A DNA stretch of 64,000 bases, taken from contig NZ_JBFTEH010000005.1 in the NCBI RefSeq assembly GCF_041027365.1, positions 290,572 through 354,571 on the forward strand. The letters run 5' to 3'. The notes under the pieces are model-generated. The model was not told the DNA's origin and did no database searches. It saw nothing but the letters and a program-made list of their open reading frames with translations. Every line of letters begins with the position of its first letter. Positions within the stretch are counted from its first letter, which is position 1. A program made the position numbers and the translations under genes. This DNA is from VKMB-3413 sp041027365. GTDB taxonomy: Bacteria > Pseudomonadota > Alphaproteobacteria > Rhizobiales > Rhizobiaceae. Positions 1-7,549 of the stretch are shown here, in pieces.

Positions 1-565
1 GCTCCAGTTCCTCGACCGTATAGAAGTTGAGGCGCACCGGGATGCCGAAGCGGTCGCGCAGCGGCGTCGTCAAGAGGCCGAGGCGCGTCGTCGCGGCGAC
101 GAGGGTGAACTTCGACAGGTCGATCTTCACCGAGCGCGCCGCCGGCCCCTCGCCGATGATGAGGTCGAGCTGGAAGTCCTCCATCGCGGGGTAGAGGATT
201 TCCTCCACCGCCGGCGACAGGCGGTGGATCTCGTCGATGAACAGGACGTCGCGCTCCTCCAGATTGGTGAGCAGCGCGGCGAGATCGCCGGCCTTGGCGA
301 TCACCGGGCCGGAGGTCGAGCGGAAGTTGACGCCGAGCTCCTTCGCCATGATCTGCGCGAGCGTCGTCTTGCCGAGGCCGGGCGGCCCGACGAAGAGCAC
401 GTGGTCGAGCGCCTCGCCGCGCGCCTTCGCCGCCTCGATGAAGACCTTCAGATTGGCGCGGGCCGCGGCCTGGCCGACGAACTCGTCGAGCCGCTGCGGT
501 CGCAGCGTCGCATCGACGTCCTCGCCGCGTTTGTCAGCCGACATCAGGCGCGCGGTCTCGCTCAT
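1..565 (-). CDS. ruvB: Holliday junction DNA helicase RuvB (partial, runs off the left edge)
   Basis: RuvB is the hexameric AAA+ motor that, with RuvA, drives branch migration of Holliday junctions. The visible 188 residues are the N-terminal half. The Walker A motif GPPGLGKTT is at residues 60-68 and the Walker B/DEAD-like box FIDEIHRL is at about 109-116. The stretch around STSGPVIAKAGDLA and the sensor-1 region VAATTRLGLL are typical of alphaproteobacterial RuvB. The gene continues beyond base 1. The ATG (563-565 on the complement) overlaps the vapC stop as ATGA, so translation of ruvB is probably coupled to the toxin gene upstream. Identity is seen directly from conserved motifs; only the C-terminal part is missing. 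Confidence 0.97.
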   Translation of the reverse strand, partial: MSETARLMSADKRGEDVDATLRPQRLDEFVGQAAARANLKVFIEAAKARGEALDHVLFVGPPGLGKTTLAQIMAKELGVNFRSTSGPVIAKAGDLAALLTNLEERDVLFIDEIHRLSPAVEEILYPAMEDFQLDLIIGEGPAARSVKIDLSKFTLVAATTRLGLLTTPLRDRFGIPVRLNFYTVEELE

Positions 566-960
566 GCGAGGAGTTCCATACCGGAAATGTCCCGAGCGGC
601 CTTCTGGTCGAAGGTGACAGTGTGCATGCATCCGGCGCGACGGCTGGCGCGAGCGATCAGATAGTCCGAGATGCCGGCTTTGACTTTCTCCCGATCCGCG
701 AACAGATCCTGCAGATAATCCCTGTCCTCGAACCGAATTTCCTCAAGCGACAACAAGTTCAAGAACGCGGTGGCAACGGCTTCGGACCGAACTTTTGCGA
801 CCTGCCGAAGGTACCAGACTGCTTCTATCAAGACGACAATCGACACAAACGCCGGCTCGGCCCTCGTTCTTGCAGTAAAGAATTCGGCAGCCCGATCATG
901 CTGCGCGGGGTCGTCCGCCAGGATGAAACGAAGCAGGACGTTCGTATCAACTCCGATCAT
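562..960 (-). CDS. vapC: PIN-domain ribonuclease toxin, VapC family
   Basis: This 132-residue protein has the PIN-domain layout of VapC endoribonuclease toxins. The acidic residues expected to bind Mg2+ are D5 (in MIGVDTNVLL), E46 (in VLIEAVWYL), D99 (in GISDYLIARA) and D118 (in VTFDQKAA). The start at 960 is chosen because it places the PIN beta-strand at the N-terminus; an upstream in-frame extension reads into vapB and has no domain sense. The gene overlaps the end of vapB by 14 bases and its TGA overlaps the ruvB ATG by 4 bases. Toxicity and RNA target are not known; cleavage of tRNA or rRNA is only a family expectation. Confidence 0.9.
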   Translation of the reverse strand: MIGVDTNVLLRFILADDPAQHDRAAEFFTARTRAEPAFVSIVVLIEAVWYLRQVAKVRSEAVATAFLNLLSLEEIRFEDRDYLQDLFADREKVKAGISDYLIARASRRAGCMHTVTFDQKAARDISGMELLA

Positions 961-1237
961 CACGCGCTTCGTTCCACTCGCGCTTGATCCGCTCGTCGTC
1001 GTCCGCCACCGCTTCTGCAATGGCATCATCCATTTCCCCGACCGTCAGGGCACGTCCCAGTGGATTTCCGAGGAATCCTGCAAGATCCGCAATCCGAAGG
1101 CGACGTGGCGTCAGAACAACGGATCCGTCGACCACGGAGACATCGCACCGCGTCCCTGCGTGCAGTGCAAGTTGCTCCCGGATTTCCTTTGGGATCGTCA
1201 TCTGCCCCTTCGAGGTCATCGTCGTCACCGCGGACAT
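947..1237 (-). CDS. vapB: AbrB/MazE-fold antitoxin, VapB family
   Basis: The 96-residue protein begins with a SpoVT-AbrB swapped-hairpin DNA-binding domain (TSKGQMTIPKEIREQL at about residues 8-23, VLTPRR near 47), followed by an acidic C-terminal tail expected to wrap the toxin. The start ATG at 1237 follows the ribosome site GGAGGTAAGG. It lies 63 bases downstream of ruvA and overlaps vapC. Such antitoxins usually repress their own promoter together with the toxin, and a regularly spaced heptamer array sits immediately upstream (see 1239-1281). It is a good VapB match by fold and by gene order; the exact subfamily cannot be named from sequence alone. Confidence 0.9.
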   Translation of the reverse strand: MSAVTTMTSKGQMTIPKEIREQLALHAGTRCDVSVVDGSVVLTPRRLRIADLAGFLGNPLGRALTVGEMDDAIAEAVADDDERIKREWNEARDDRS

Positions 1238-1238
1238 A

Positions 1239-1281
1239 TCCTTACCTCCAAGCAACTCCTTACGAGCGAAGATAGTAAGGA
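1239..1281. promoter_or_regulatory. Candidate VapB/VapBC autoregulatory operator
   Basis: Three copies of one heptamer start exactly 18 bases apart: TCCTTAC at 1239-1245, TCCTTAC at 1257-1263 and its reverse complement GTAAGGA at 1275-1281. The last two form an inverted repeat with an 11-base spacer. The first overlaps the vapB ribosome-binding site. Position and regular spacing fit a VapBC binding site controlling vapBC (and so ruvB). The repeat is seen directly; the function is inferred. Confidence 0.6.
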
Positions 1282-1300
1282 ATGCGCCTCACGTCCATCG

Positions 1301-1924
1301 TCAATTCCGGCTCAGCGCCTTCAGTCCCAGCCGGATCAGCTTGGCGCTCTCGGCGCCTTCGCCGGCCTCCTTGACCGCTGCCGCGACGGCGTTCGCCGCC
1401 TGGTCGCGGGAATAGCCGAGATTGACGAGGGCCGAGACGGCGTCGGCGACCGGCGCTGCGGCGGTGCCCCCGCCGATGTCGCGCTTCAGGCCGAAGCTCT
1501 CCTCGGCGCCAGCTCCGGAGAAGGCGGGAACCTTGTCCTTCAGCTCCGCGACGATGCGCGCCGCGACCCTCGGGCCGACGCCCGGGGCGCGGGCCACCAT
1601 CGCCTTGTCCTGCAGCGCGACGGCGTTGGCGAGGTCGCCGGGGGACAGCGTGCCGACCACCGCCAGCGCCACCTTGGCGCCGACGCCCTGGACGGTCTGC
1701 AGCAGGCGGAACCAGTCCCGCTCGGCCGCCGACGGGAAGCCGTAGAGACGGATCGCGTCCTCGCGCACCACCGTCTCGATGAACAGGATGGCCGCCTCGC
1801 CCACGCCAGGCAGCGCCGCCAGCGTCCGCGCCCCGCAGAAGGCGACGTAGCCGACGCCATGGACGTCGACGACGGCATGGTCCTCGCCGATCTCGTCGAT
1901 CGTGCCCTTCAGCTTGCCGATCAT
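1301..1924 (-). CDS. ruvA: Holliday junction branch migration protein RuvA
   Basis: RuvA binds four-way DNA junctions and loads RuvB. The 207-residue length is normal. The OB-fold N-terminus starts MIGKLKGTIDEIGEDHAVVD. Two helix-hairpin-helix motifs follow, around LQTVQGVGAKVALAV and ARAPGVGPRVAARIV, and a RuvB-binding C-terminal three-helix domain ends the protein (VSALVNLGYSRDQA onward). The start at 1924 is chosen by homology; a longer in-frame extension lacks domain content. ruvC, often adjacent, is not found in the 385 bases upstream. ruvB is not directly adjacent either, because vapBC lies between. Confidence 0.97.
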   Translation of the reverse strand: MIGKLKGTIDEIGEDHAVVDVHGVGYVAFCGARTLAALPGVGEAAILFIETVVREDAIRLYGFPSAAERDWFRLLQTVQGVGAKVALAVVGTLSPGDLANAVALQDKAMVARAPGVGPRVAARIVAELKDKVPAFSGAGAEESFGLKRDIGGGTAAAPVADAVSALVNLGYSRDQAANAVAAAVKEAGEGAESAKLIRLGLKALSRN

Positions 1925-2309
1925 CGGTTCCGCCGCGCCGCGCCGCGTCTCGACGCGATGGAGGTGCGCTCCCCGTCCGCCACTGCTTTCCGATCGTCGT
2001 TCAAGGCCTTGCCCATCGCTCCTGCGCCCAGCGGCGTTCCGTCGAACCGCCACGCGGTCCTGAAGCCGGGGTAATGCAGAGGCAGGAACAGGTCAAGAAC
2101 ATGCAGGCCGCCGGCGGACCGCCGCGCCCGGTCATCGTCAGGGCGGAGCTGAGGGACGCGGGATTCCCCGACATGTCTGACCGAGTTCCGGCGAGGGTCG
2201 AGATCCCCGGCATGAAGGCTGCGGACCCGAAAGCGGTCCCGAACACGGCGGCTTGCGGTCGCGTCCGCCGCAACCACATTTCGCCGCAAGCACAGGAGAC
2301 GCCGACCGC
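1925..2309. other. Intergenic region between divergent ruvA and CHAD gene
   Basis: No convincing gene is visible. Short open frames exist on both strands but lack recognisable domains or good ribosome sites. In particular, no ruvC or ruvC remnant was recognised. It presumably contains the promoters of ruvA (minus) and the CHAD gene (plus). Confidence 0.5.
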
Positions 2310-3278
2310 ATGGCCTACGAGATCGACCCGACCCAGCCGTTGGACGAGGAAATCCGCCGCATTGCGAAGGAGCAGATCCGCAAGATCGAAAAGAGCCTCG
2401 GCGAGGGAGGCGAGGACCCGCACGAGGCCATCCACGACGCGCGCAAGCGGTTCAAGAAGCTGCGCGGCCTGATCCGGCTGGTGAAGGATGCGGACGCCGA
2501 CTTCTATGACGCGGAGAACGCGCAGTTCCGCGACACCGCCCGCGAACTCTCGGTCGTCCGCGACAAGGCGGCGCTGGTGGAGGCGGTGGACGCGCTCGGC
2601 GAGCGGTTCAAGGACGAGGTGAAGGTCGCGCCGTTCCGCACGGTCCGCGATCGCCTGGTCGCGCAGCGCGATGCCGCCGCAGCCGAAGAAGGCGATCTGG
2701 CACCGACGCTTGCCCGGGTGCGCGAGGTCCTTCGGGACGCGCGCGAGCGGCTGGATCGGCTGACGTTTCCCAAGCGGGCCGATCCCGCCAAGATCGTCGC
2801 TGCGGGAATCGCCCGGACCCACCGCCGCGGCCGCAAGGCGCTGCGGCTCACCGAGAAGCAGCCACAGGCGGAGATCTTTCACGATCTGCGCAAGCGCGCG
2901 AAATACGCCTCGATGCATTTCCGCCTGATCGCGCCGCTCTGGCCGGAGGTGTTCCGGCCGATGGCGGAAGCCGCCAAGGGCATCGGCGACGATCTCGGCC
3001 TCGACCACGACTATGCGGTCTTCCGAGCGGCCCTTGCCGCCGATCCCAAGACCTTCGGCTCGCACGAGGAACTGACCGTGGTGCTCGGCCTGATGGACCG
3101 GCGGCAGAGCGAACTCCGCCAGAGCGCACGCGATGCCGCGCGCCGTCTCTACGCCGAGACCCCGGACGCGCTGGAAGGGCGCGTGCGGCGCCTTTACCGG
3201 GCGCGTCGGACCGTCGCGGCGCGGACGGCCGCGGCGCCCGTCCCTGCGCCGGGCGATGACGACCACAGCATCGGGTGA
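2310..3278 (+). CDS. CHAD domain-containing protein
   Basis: The 322-residue protein has the conserved histidine alpha-helical (CHAD) domain. Motif-bearing helices include the HEAIHDARKRFKKLRGLIRL segment near residues 37-56 and the second helical repeat EIFHDLRKRAKYASMHFRL near 190-208, both with the conserved His and Lys/Arg pattern. CHAD proteins bind inorganic polyphosphate and associate with polyphosphate granules. The start at 2310 (MAYEIDPTQP) is preferred over an upstream in-frame ATG because the conserved N-terminus begins there. No CYTH triphosphatase domain is fused to it or adjacent. Cellular role is otherwise unknown. Confidence 0.88.
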   Translation: MAYEIDPTQPLDEEIRRIAKEQIRKIEKSLGEGGEDPHEAIHDARKRFKKLRGLIRLVKDADADFYDAENAQFRDTARELSVVRDKAALVEAVDALGERFKDEVKVAPFRTVRDRLVAQRDAAAAEEGDLAPTLARVREVLRDARERLDRLTFPKRADPAKIVAAGIARTHRRGRKALRLTEKQPQAEIFHDLRKRAKYASMHFRLIAPLWPEVFRPMAEAAKGIGDDLGLDHDYAVFRAALAADPKTFGSHEELTVVLGLMDRRQSELRQSARDAARRLYAETPDALEGRVRRLYRARRTVAARTAAAPVPAPGDDDHSIG

Positions 3279-3409
3279 CGGGCTCGGCCCCAGGCACCGG
3301 TGCCTGCCAGCCGCGCGCCTCCGCCGCGCCGGCATCCTCGGCGGGCATTTTCTTTTGCCGGCGGTCGCGCCATAACGCGGCCGACTGATCATTCGGGGAC
3401 AGCGACATC

Positions 3410-4618
3410 ATGGCCGACGCCTTCATCTGCGATTACATCCGCACCCCCTTCGGACGCTTCGCCGGCGCCCTCGCCTCGGTGCGCGCGGACGATCTCGGCG
3501 CGGTTCCGATCAGGGCGCTGATGGAGCGGAACGCCTCGGTCGATTGGGAAGCGGTGGAAGAGGTGTTCTACGGCTGCGCCAACCAGGCGGGCGAGGACAA
3601 CCGCAACGTCGCACGCATGTCCGCCCTCCTCGCCGGCCTGCCGGTCAGCGTCCCCGGCGTGACGCTGAACCGCCTCTGCGGCTCCGGGATGGACGCGGTC
3701 GTCACGGCCGCCCGGGCCATTCGCGCCGGCGAGATCGAGCTCGCCATCGCCGGCGGCGTCGAATCGATGTCCCGGGCGCCCTTCGTCATGCCGAAGGCCG
3801 AGACGGCCTATTCCCGCGACGCCTCGATCTACGACACGACCATCGGCTGGCGCTTCGTCAATCCGGTCATGAAGAGCCAGTACGGCGTCGATTCCATGCC
3901 GGAGACCGGCGAGAACGTCGCCGCCGACTTCGCCGTCTCGCGCGCGGACCAGGACGCCTTCGCGCTGCGCTCGCAACAGAAGACGGCAGCGGCTCAAGCG
4001 TCCGGCCGGCTCGCCAAGGAGATCGCGCCCGTCACCATTCCGCAGCGCAAGGGCGATCCGCGCATCGTCGACACCGACGAGCATCCGCGCGGCGACACCA
4101 CGCTGGAGAAGCTCGCCCGGCTTCCGACGCCCTTCCGCAAGGAGGGCGGCTCGGTCACCGCGGGCAACGCCTCGGGCGTCAACGACGGCGCGGCGGCGCT
4201 CATCGTCGCCAGCGAGGCGGCGGCCAGGCGCTTCGGACTGACGCCGATCGCGCGCATTCTCGGCGGTGCGACCGCCGGCGTTCCGCCCCGGATCATGGGC
4301 ATGGGCCCGGCGCCCGCCTCGAAGAAGCTCTGCGAGCGGCTCGGCCTGAAGCCGAGCGACTTCGATGTCGTCGAACTGAACGAGGCCTTCGCCAGCCAGG
4401 GGATCGCGGTGCTCCGCGATCTCGGCATCGCCGAGGACGCCGCCCATGTGAACCCGAACGGCGGCGCCATCGCCATCGGCCACCCGCTCGGCGCTTCGGG
4501 GGCGCGCATCACCGGCACGGCGGCGCTGGAACTCGCCGAGACCGGCAAGCGCCTCGCGCTCGCGACCATGTGCATCGGCGTCGGCCAGGGGATCGCCGTG
4601 GCGATGGAACGCGTCTGA
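3410..4618 (+). CDS. pcaF: Acetyl-CoA acyltransferase, probably 3-oxoadipyl-CoA thiolase
   Basis: A degradative thiolase of 402 residues. The active-site triad is present: Cys90 in NRLCGSGM, His358 in GHPLGASG and Cys388 in MCIGVGQG. The thiolase signature NPNGGAIAIGHPLG is intact. The N-terminus (DAFICDYIRTPFGRFAGAL) and the ESMSRAPFV segment resemble PcaF/PaaJ 3-oxoadipyl-CoA thiolases, which split 3-oxoadipyl-CoA into succinyl-CoA and acetyl-CoA at the end of protocatechuate or phenylacetate breakdown. No other pca or paa genes lie nearby, so a general acetyl-CoA acetyltransferase role is the alternative. The thiolase family is certain; the substrate is inferred. Confidence 0.85.
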   Translation: MADAFICDYIRTPFGRFAGALASVRADDLGAVPIRALMERNASVDWEAVEEVFYGCANQAGEDNRNVARMSALLAGLPVSVPGVTLNRLCGSGMDAVVTAARAIRAGEIELAIAGGVESMSRAPFVMPKAETAYSRDASIYDTTIGWRFVNPVMKSQYGVDSMPETGENVAADFAVSRADQDAFALRSQQKTAAAQASGRLAKEIAPVTIPQRKGDPRIVDTDEHPRGDTTLEKLARLPTPFRKEGGSVTAGNASGVNDGAAALIVASEAAARRFGLTPIARILGGATAGVPPRIMGMGPAPASKKLCERLGLKPSDFDVVELNEAFASQGIAVLRDLGIAEDAAHVNPNGGAIAIGHPLGASGARITGTAALELAETGKRLALATMCIGVGQGIAVAMERV

Positions 4619-4892
4619 TCCGAGCCGGACGGCCGGACATCGGCGCCGGCGTTCCCGCTACCGCGGCGCTCGGTCCGGCGCCGGGGAGGCGCGTAGGGAC
4701 GCCGCCGGGTTCGGCGGAGTCAATGCTGCCGCAATCGGTCGGTAGGCCGGCGACGCGGGCGGAGGGGACGTCTCCGCCCGGACGGCCCGCGCAGCATACC
4801 GGCGCGAGCGATCTGCGGCGAAATTCACAATCTTGAATGCGGCATGAACCCGCGACCTGCATGAGGCTGCAGTCGAGGGACGAGGGAATCAG

Positions 4893-5174
4893 ATGGACAG
4901 GACGTTGAGGGAAGTGGTGAAGTCGCACGTGGCGCGCGCGGGCAGCGGGTCGTTCATCGACGTGCCGGAACTCGCCGACCGCATCGGCCGCAAACTCGGC
5001 TACGACGGATCCGCGCGCCGGCTGATGCTCATCCGTCTGATCATGAGCGAATGTGCTGCCGCCGGTCTCGCCATGCGCCTCGACGACGAGGCGGCCGCGC
5101 AGCGGCGGGAGCCGACACAGGAGCCGGGCGCCCAGAGCGTGGAAGAGGCGCCCTTCACCGCCAAGGCGAGCTAG
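4893..5174 (+). CDS. Small hypothetical protein (93 aa)
   Basis: A 93-residue soluble protein preceded by a good ribosome site (GAGGGACGAGGGA, 6 bases from ATG). The N-terminal two-thirds looks like a compact helical, possibly winged-helix fold (REVVKSHVARAGSGSFIDVP, then RRLMLIRLIMSECAAAGLA). The last 25 residues are low-complexity and acidic. No family is recognised. The ribosome site and clear protein-like composition argue that it is real. Nothing in the context suggests a function: it is isolated between the thiolase and a 714-base gene-free stretch. Confidence 0.6.
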   Translation: MDRTLREVVKSHVARAGSGSFIDVPELADRIGRKLGYDGSARRLMLIRLIMSECAAAGLAMRLDDEAAAQRREPTQEPGAQSVEEAPFTAKAS

Positions 5175-5888
5175 GGCATTCGCCCGGCCTCTCGGCCTGA
5201 CGGTCCGACGCCCCCGACCTCCGCAGGATCGACGGCAGCTTCCCGGACCCGCCTCGTCGGACTTGCTCTGCCGGCCATGATGCCACCGCCTCGCCGAGGC
5301 CGATCTGGGCGCGGCGCGTCGCCGGCTGCCGTCGGTGCGGCCGCGCCATCTTCGGCGGCATCTCTGCGAATTTCAGGTCGCGGCCATCGATATCGCGCCG
5401 AAGTCAAAAGGCGCCTGACGGCGTTCCCGCACCCCGCCTCGGCCGAGCGATCGCGGGATGTCCTGCCCGCGGCTCTTGGCTCATCCCGCCGCCTCGCGGC
5501 GTGCCCACGTCAATCCTCTCAGGCTCTTAGCCGAACCGGAGCGGCTTCTTCCCCTCGGGCATGTGGGCCCGCCGCGGCCAAGCCCTCCCGCTAAGCTGGC
5601 GCTCTCTTCACGCTTACTTAACGCTTTGCGGCCGTGCGAAGACGGTTGCACGCCTCGAATCTTTTGCGGAAGAATAACGGCGGATTCCATGAGATCGACA
5701 TAAAGGCACTGCTTCGTAGCGGGGTCAGCCGATCGGACCGAAGGACGGATCGACCTGCTGAAAGGAATTGGTTACCAAGATTTGTCATACTCAATGGCAG
5801 CGATCGGACCGGCCGGCAGGGTGATGCCGGACACGTGCCGAGGGGACTCGCAGCGAAATTGATCTGAGCGTCGCGACAGGGGAAGCGA
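5175..5888. other. 714-base gene-free region upstream of the Tlde1-domain gene
   Basis: No open frame here has a plausible ribosome site or domain, and no tRNA, terminator or repeat was recognised. From about 5600 it becomes noticeably more AT-rich (CTTACTTAACGC, then GGTTACCAAGATTTGTCATA), as expected for a promoter of the gene at 5889. Confidence 0.4.
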
Positions 5889-7367
5889 TTGACTGCAGCA
5901 AATCTCGAGGGGGCGCGGCCGGACGCACGCAAGACTTCGCGCAAAGCGCGAAGCGCGTCACGGCATGCTGCTTGGATCGGCGTTGCGGTGTTTTCGGCAA
6001 CGACCGTCCTGACGACAAGCCATGCTTCGCATCCAGAGCGCGGAGCGGACGAAATCCCGCAGGGCGTCATGCTGGCGCAGGCCGAAGCTCCGTCGGCGAC
6101 GACGGGTTCGGCGGGCCGGTGGGGCGTTGCCGAGGCCGACCGCAGCTCGCGCGTCTTCCATTCGGCCGATCTCGCCGAGCGCGGCGGTCGCGTCTTCAGC
6201 CGACCGGCCGCTCCCGAGCGGCAGGTGGCGAGCGCGAAAGGGCCGGGCAGAGCCGGCGCGCGTAGCCGTGGCCCGCTGCTCCAGAGCGTCGCATACGCGC
6301 CCGAGACAGCGACGCCGCCGAGCACGGCTCTGCTCAATGCGCGGCTGACGGCCGGCGGATCCGAGAAGGCCGTCGCGGCGGCCAGCCTCTTCGCCAAGAT
6401 CGTTCCGACACCGTCCGATCCGCCGCAGGCCAAGGAGGCGGTGCAGGTCGCTTCACTGGATCCTCGTCCGGGTCTCGGCGCCGACGCATCCTCCGACGAG
6501 GTGGCGCCTCTCGCCATGCTTCCGACGGATGGAAACGTTCCCGTGCCGTCCTTCCGCAGCTCGATCTCGTCCGAGATACAGGCCGAAGTCGCAGAGCCGG
6601 CAGAAAACCGCCCGTCCGAGCCGGACTCGCTTCCGCCCGGACCTTCCGCGGTCGCGGTTCCGTCCGAACGCCCGGAAGCGCCGCCACAGCGGCCGGTGCG
6701 TGTCGCGAGCCTGGAGCCGCAGGACGTGGCGCCGCCCCGCAGCGTGCCGCAGCCGAATGCGGTCGCCGCGATCGAGGCGCCCCGGCCCGAGAAGCGGCCG
6801 GTGCAGAAGCCCACCCCGGTCGTCGCCTATGCCCGGCCGGACGCCGGCGCCGCCGCGGCTCCGCAGGACAGCGGCCAGTCCGGCATCGGAAGCTTCTTCC
6901 ACCGCCTGTTCCACGCCAATGGCGGCTCGTCCTCCCTGCCCGGCCCGGGCAGCCGCGTCGCCGTGTACGACATCTCTTCGGCGACGGTGTACCTGCCGGG
7001 AGACGGGCGCCTGGAAGCGCATTCCGGGCTCGGCCAGATGCAGGACAACCCGCGCTACGTGAACCAGAAGAACCGCGGGCCGACGCCGCCGAACATTTAC
7101 AACCTCGTCCTGCGCGAGAGCCGCTTCCACGGCGCCGAGGCGATCCGGCTGCTTCCGGCCGACGGCCGCAAGAAGTTCAATCGCGACGGGCTGCTGGCCC
7201 ATCCCTACATGTATATCGGCCCGGGCAACGACCGCTCCCAGTCGAACGGCTGCGTCGTCTTCAAGAACTACGCGCGCTTTCTCCAGGCCTTCAAGCAGGG
7301 CCGCGTGAAGCAGATGATCGTGGTCAAGACGCTCGACGATCTGCCGACCTACATGGCCGCCCTGTAA
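5889..7367 (+). CDS. DUF2778 (Tlde1-type) L,D-transpeptidase-like envelope protein
   Basis: A 492-residue protein beginning at TTG with a close ribosome site (AGGGGAAG). A basic N-terminus leads into a hydrophobic anchor or signal (about 27-45, WIGVAVFSATTVL). About 300 residues of Pro/Ala/Glu-rich, probably disordered linker follow. The C-terminal domain (about 355-492) has the DUF2778/Tlde1 layout, with His438 in LLAHPYMYIGPGND and Cys455 in SQSNGCVVF, resembling the His/Cys centre of YkuD L,D-transpeptidases. Tlde1 proteins of type VI secretion systems cut or modify peptidoglycan tetrapeptides. No secretion cluster is here, so a housekeeping cell-wall role is more likely. The domain call is good; the activity is inferred. 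Confidence 0.8.
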   Translation: MTAANLEGARPDARKTSRKARSASRHAAWIGVAVFSATTVLTTSHASHPERGADEIPQGVMLAQAEAPSATTGSAGRWGVAEADRSSRVFHSADLAERGGRVFSRPAAPERQVASAKGPGRAGARSRGPLLQSVAYAPETATPPSTALLNARLTAGGSEKAVAAASLFAKIVPTPSDPPQAKEAVQVASLDPRPGLGADASSDEVAPLAMLPTDGNVPVPSFRSSISSEIQAEVAEPAENRPSEPDSLPPGPSAVAVPSERPEAPPQRPVRVASLEPQDVAPPRSVPQPNAVAAIEAPRPEKRPVQKPTPVVAYARPDAGAAAAPQDSGQSGIGSFFHRLFHANGGSSSLPGPGSRVAVYDISSATVYLPGDGRLEAHSGLGQMQDNPRYVNQKNRGPTPPNIYNLVLRESRFHGAEAIRLLPADGRKKFNRDGLLAHPYMYIGPGNDRSQSNGCVVFKNYARFLQAFKQGRVKQMIVVKTLDDLPTYMAAL

Positions 7368-7391
7368 GGCCAGCCTCAGCGACGCGTTCTG

Positions 7392-7424
7392 GAACGGCGG
7401 CTCCGGTAACCGGGGGCGCCGTTC
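7392..7424. terminator. Stem-loop after the Tlde1-domain gene
   Basis: GAACGGCG (7392-7399) pairs with CGCCGTTC (7417-7424), and an inner CCGGTAACCGG hairpin fills the loop. There is no T-run, so it is a weak candidate terminator or a transcript-stabilising hairpin, 24 bases past the stop codon. Confidence 0.4.
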
Positions 7425-7465
7425 GCGCATTCTGATCCTGCGCTTCCCGCCCTGCGACCGCTTCC

Positions 7466-7483
7466 CCTTCACGGAGCTGTCAT
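7466..7483 (+). promoter_or_regulatory. Candidate Pho box upstream of the ugp-like operon
   Basis: CCTTCACGGAGCTGTCAT contains one perfect PhoB half-site (CTGTCAT, 7477-7483). A weaker one (CCTTCAC, keeping the TCA core) starts exactly 11 bases earlier, which is the canonical PhoB spacing. It lies 66 bases before the first gene. Known ugp operons are PhoB-regulated. The match is visible; binding is inferred. Confidence 0.5.
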
Positions 7484-7549
7484 GCAGGGCTGCTACCCGC
7501 GCCGCTCGGCGGACCTCGTCCGCACAGCTTTGCGAAGCGGGAAACGGGT

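Noticed and set aside
1925..2309. Remnant of ruvC between ruvA and the CHAD gene.
   Set aside because: Translations of this stretch on the minus strand show none of the RuvC nuclease motifs.
7396..7423. GGAAC...CGTT after the Tlde1 gene as an EcfG promoter.
   Set aside because: The spacer is 24 bases, well outside the 16-18 base range, and the elements form the arms of a hairpin.
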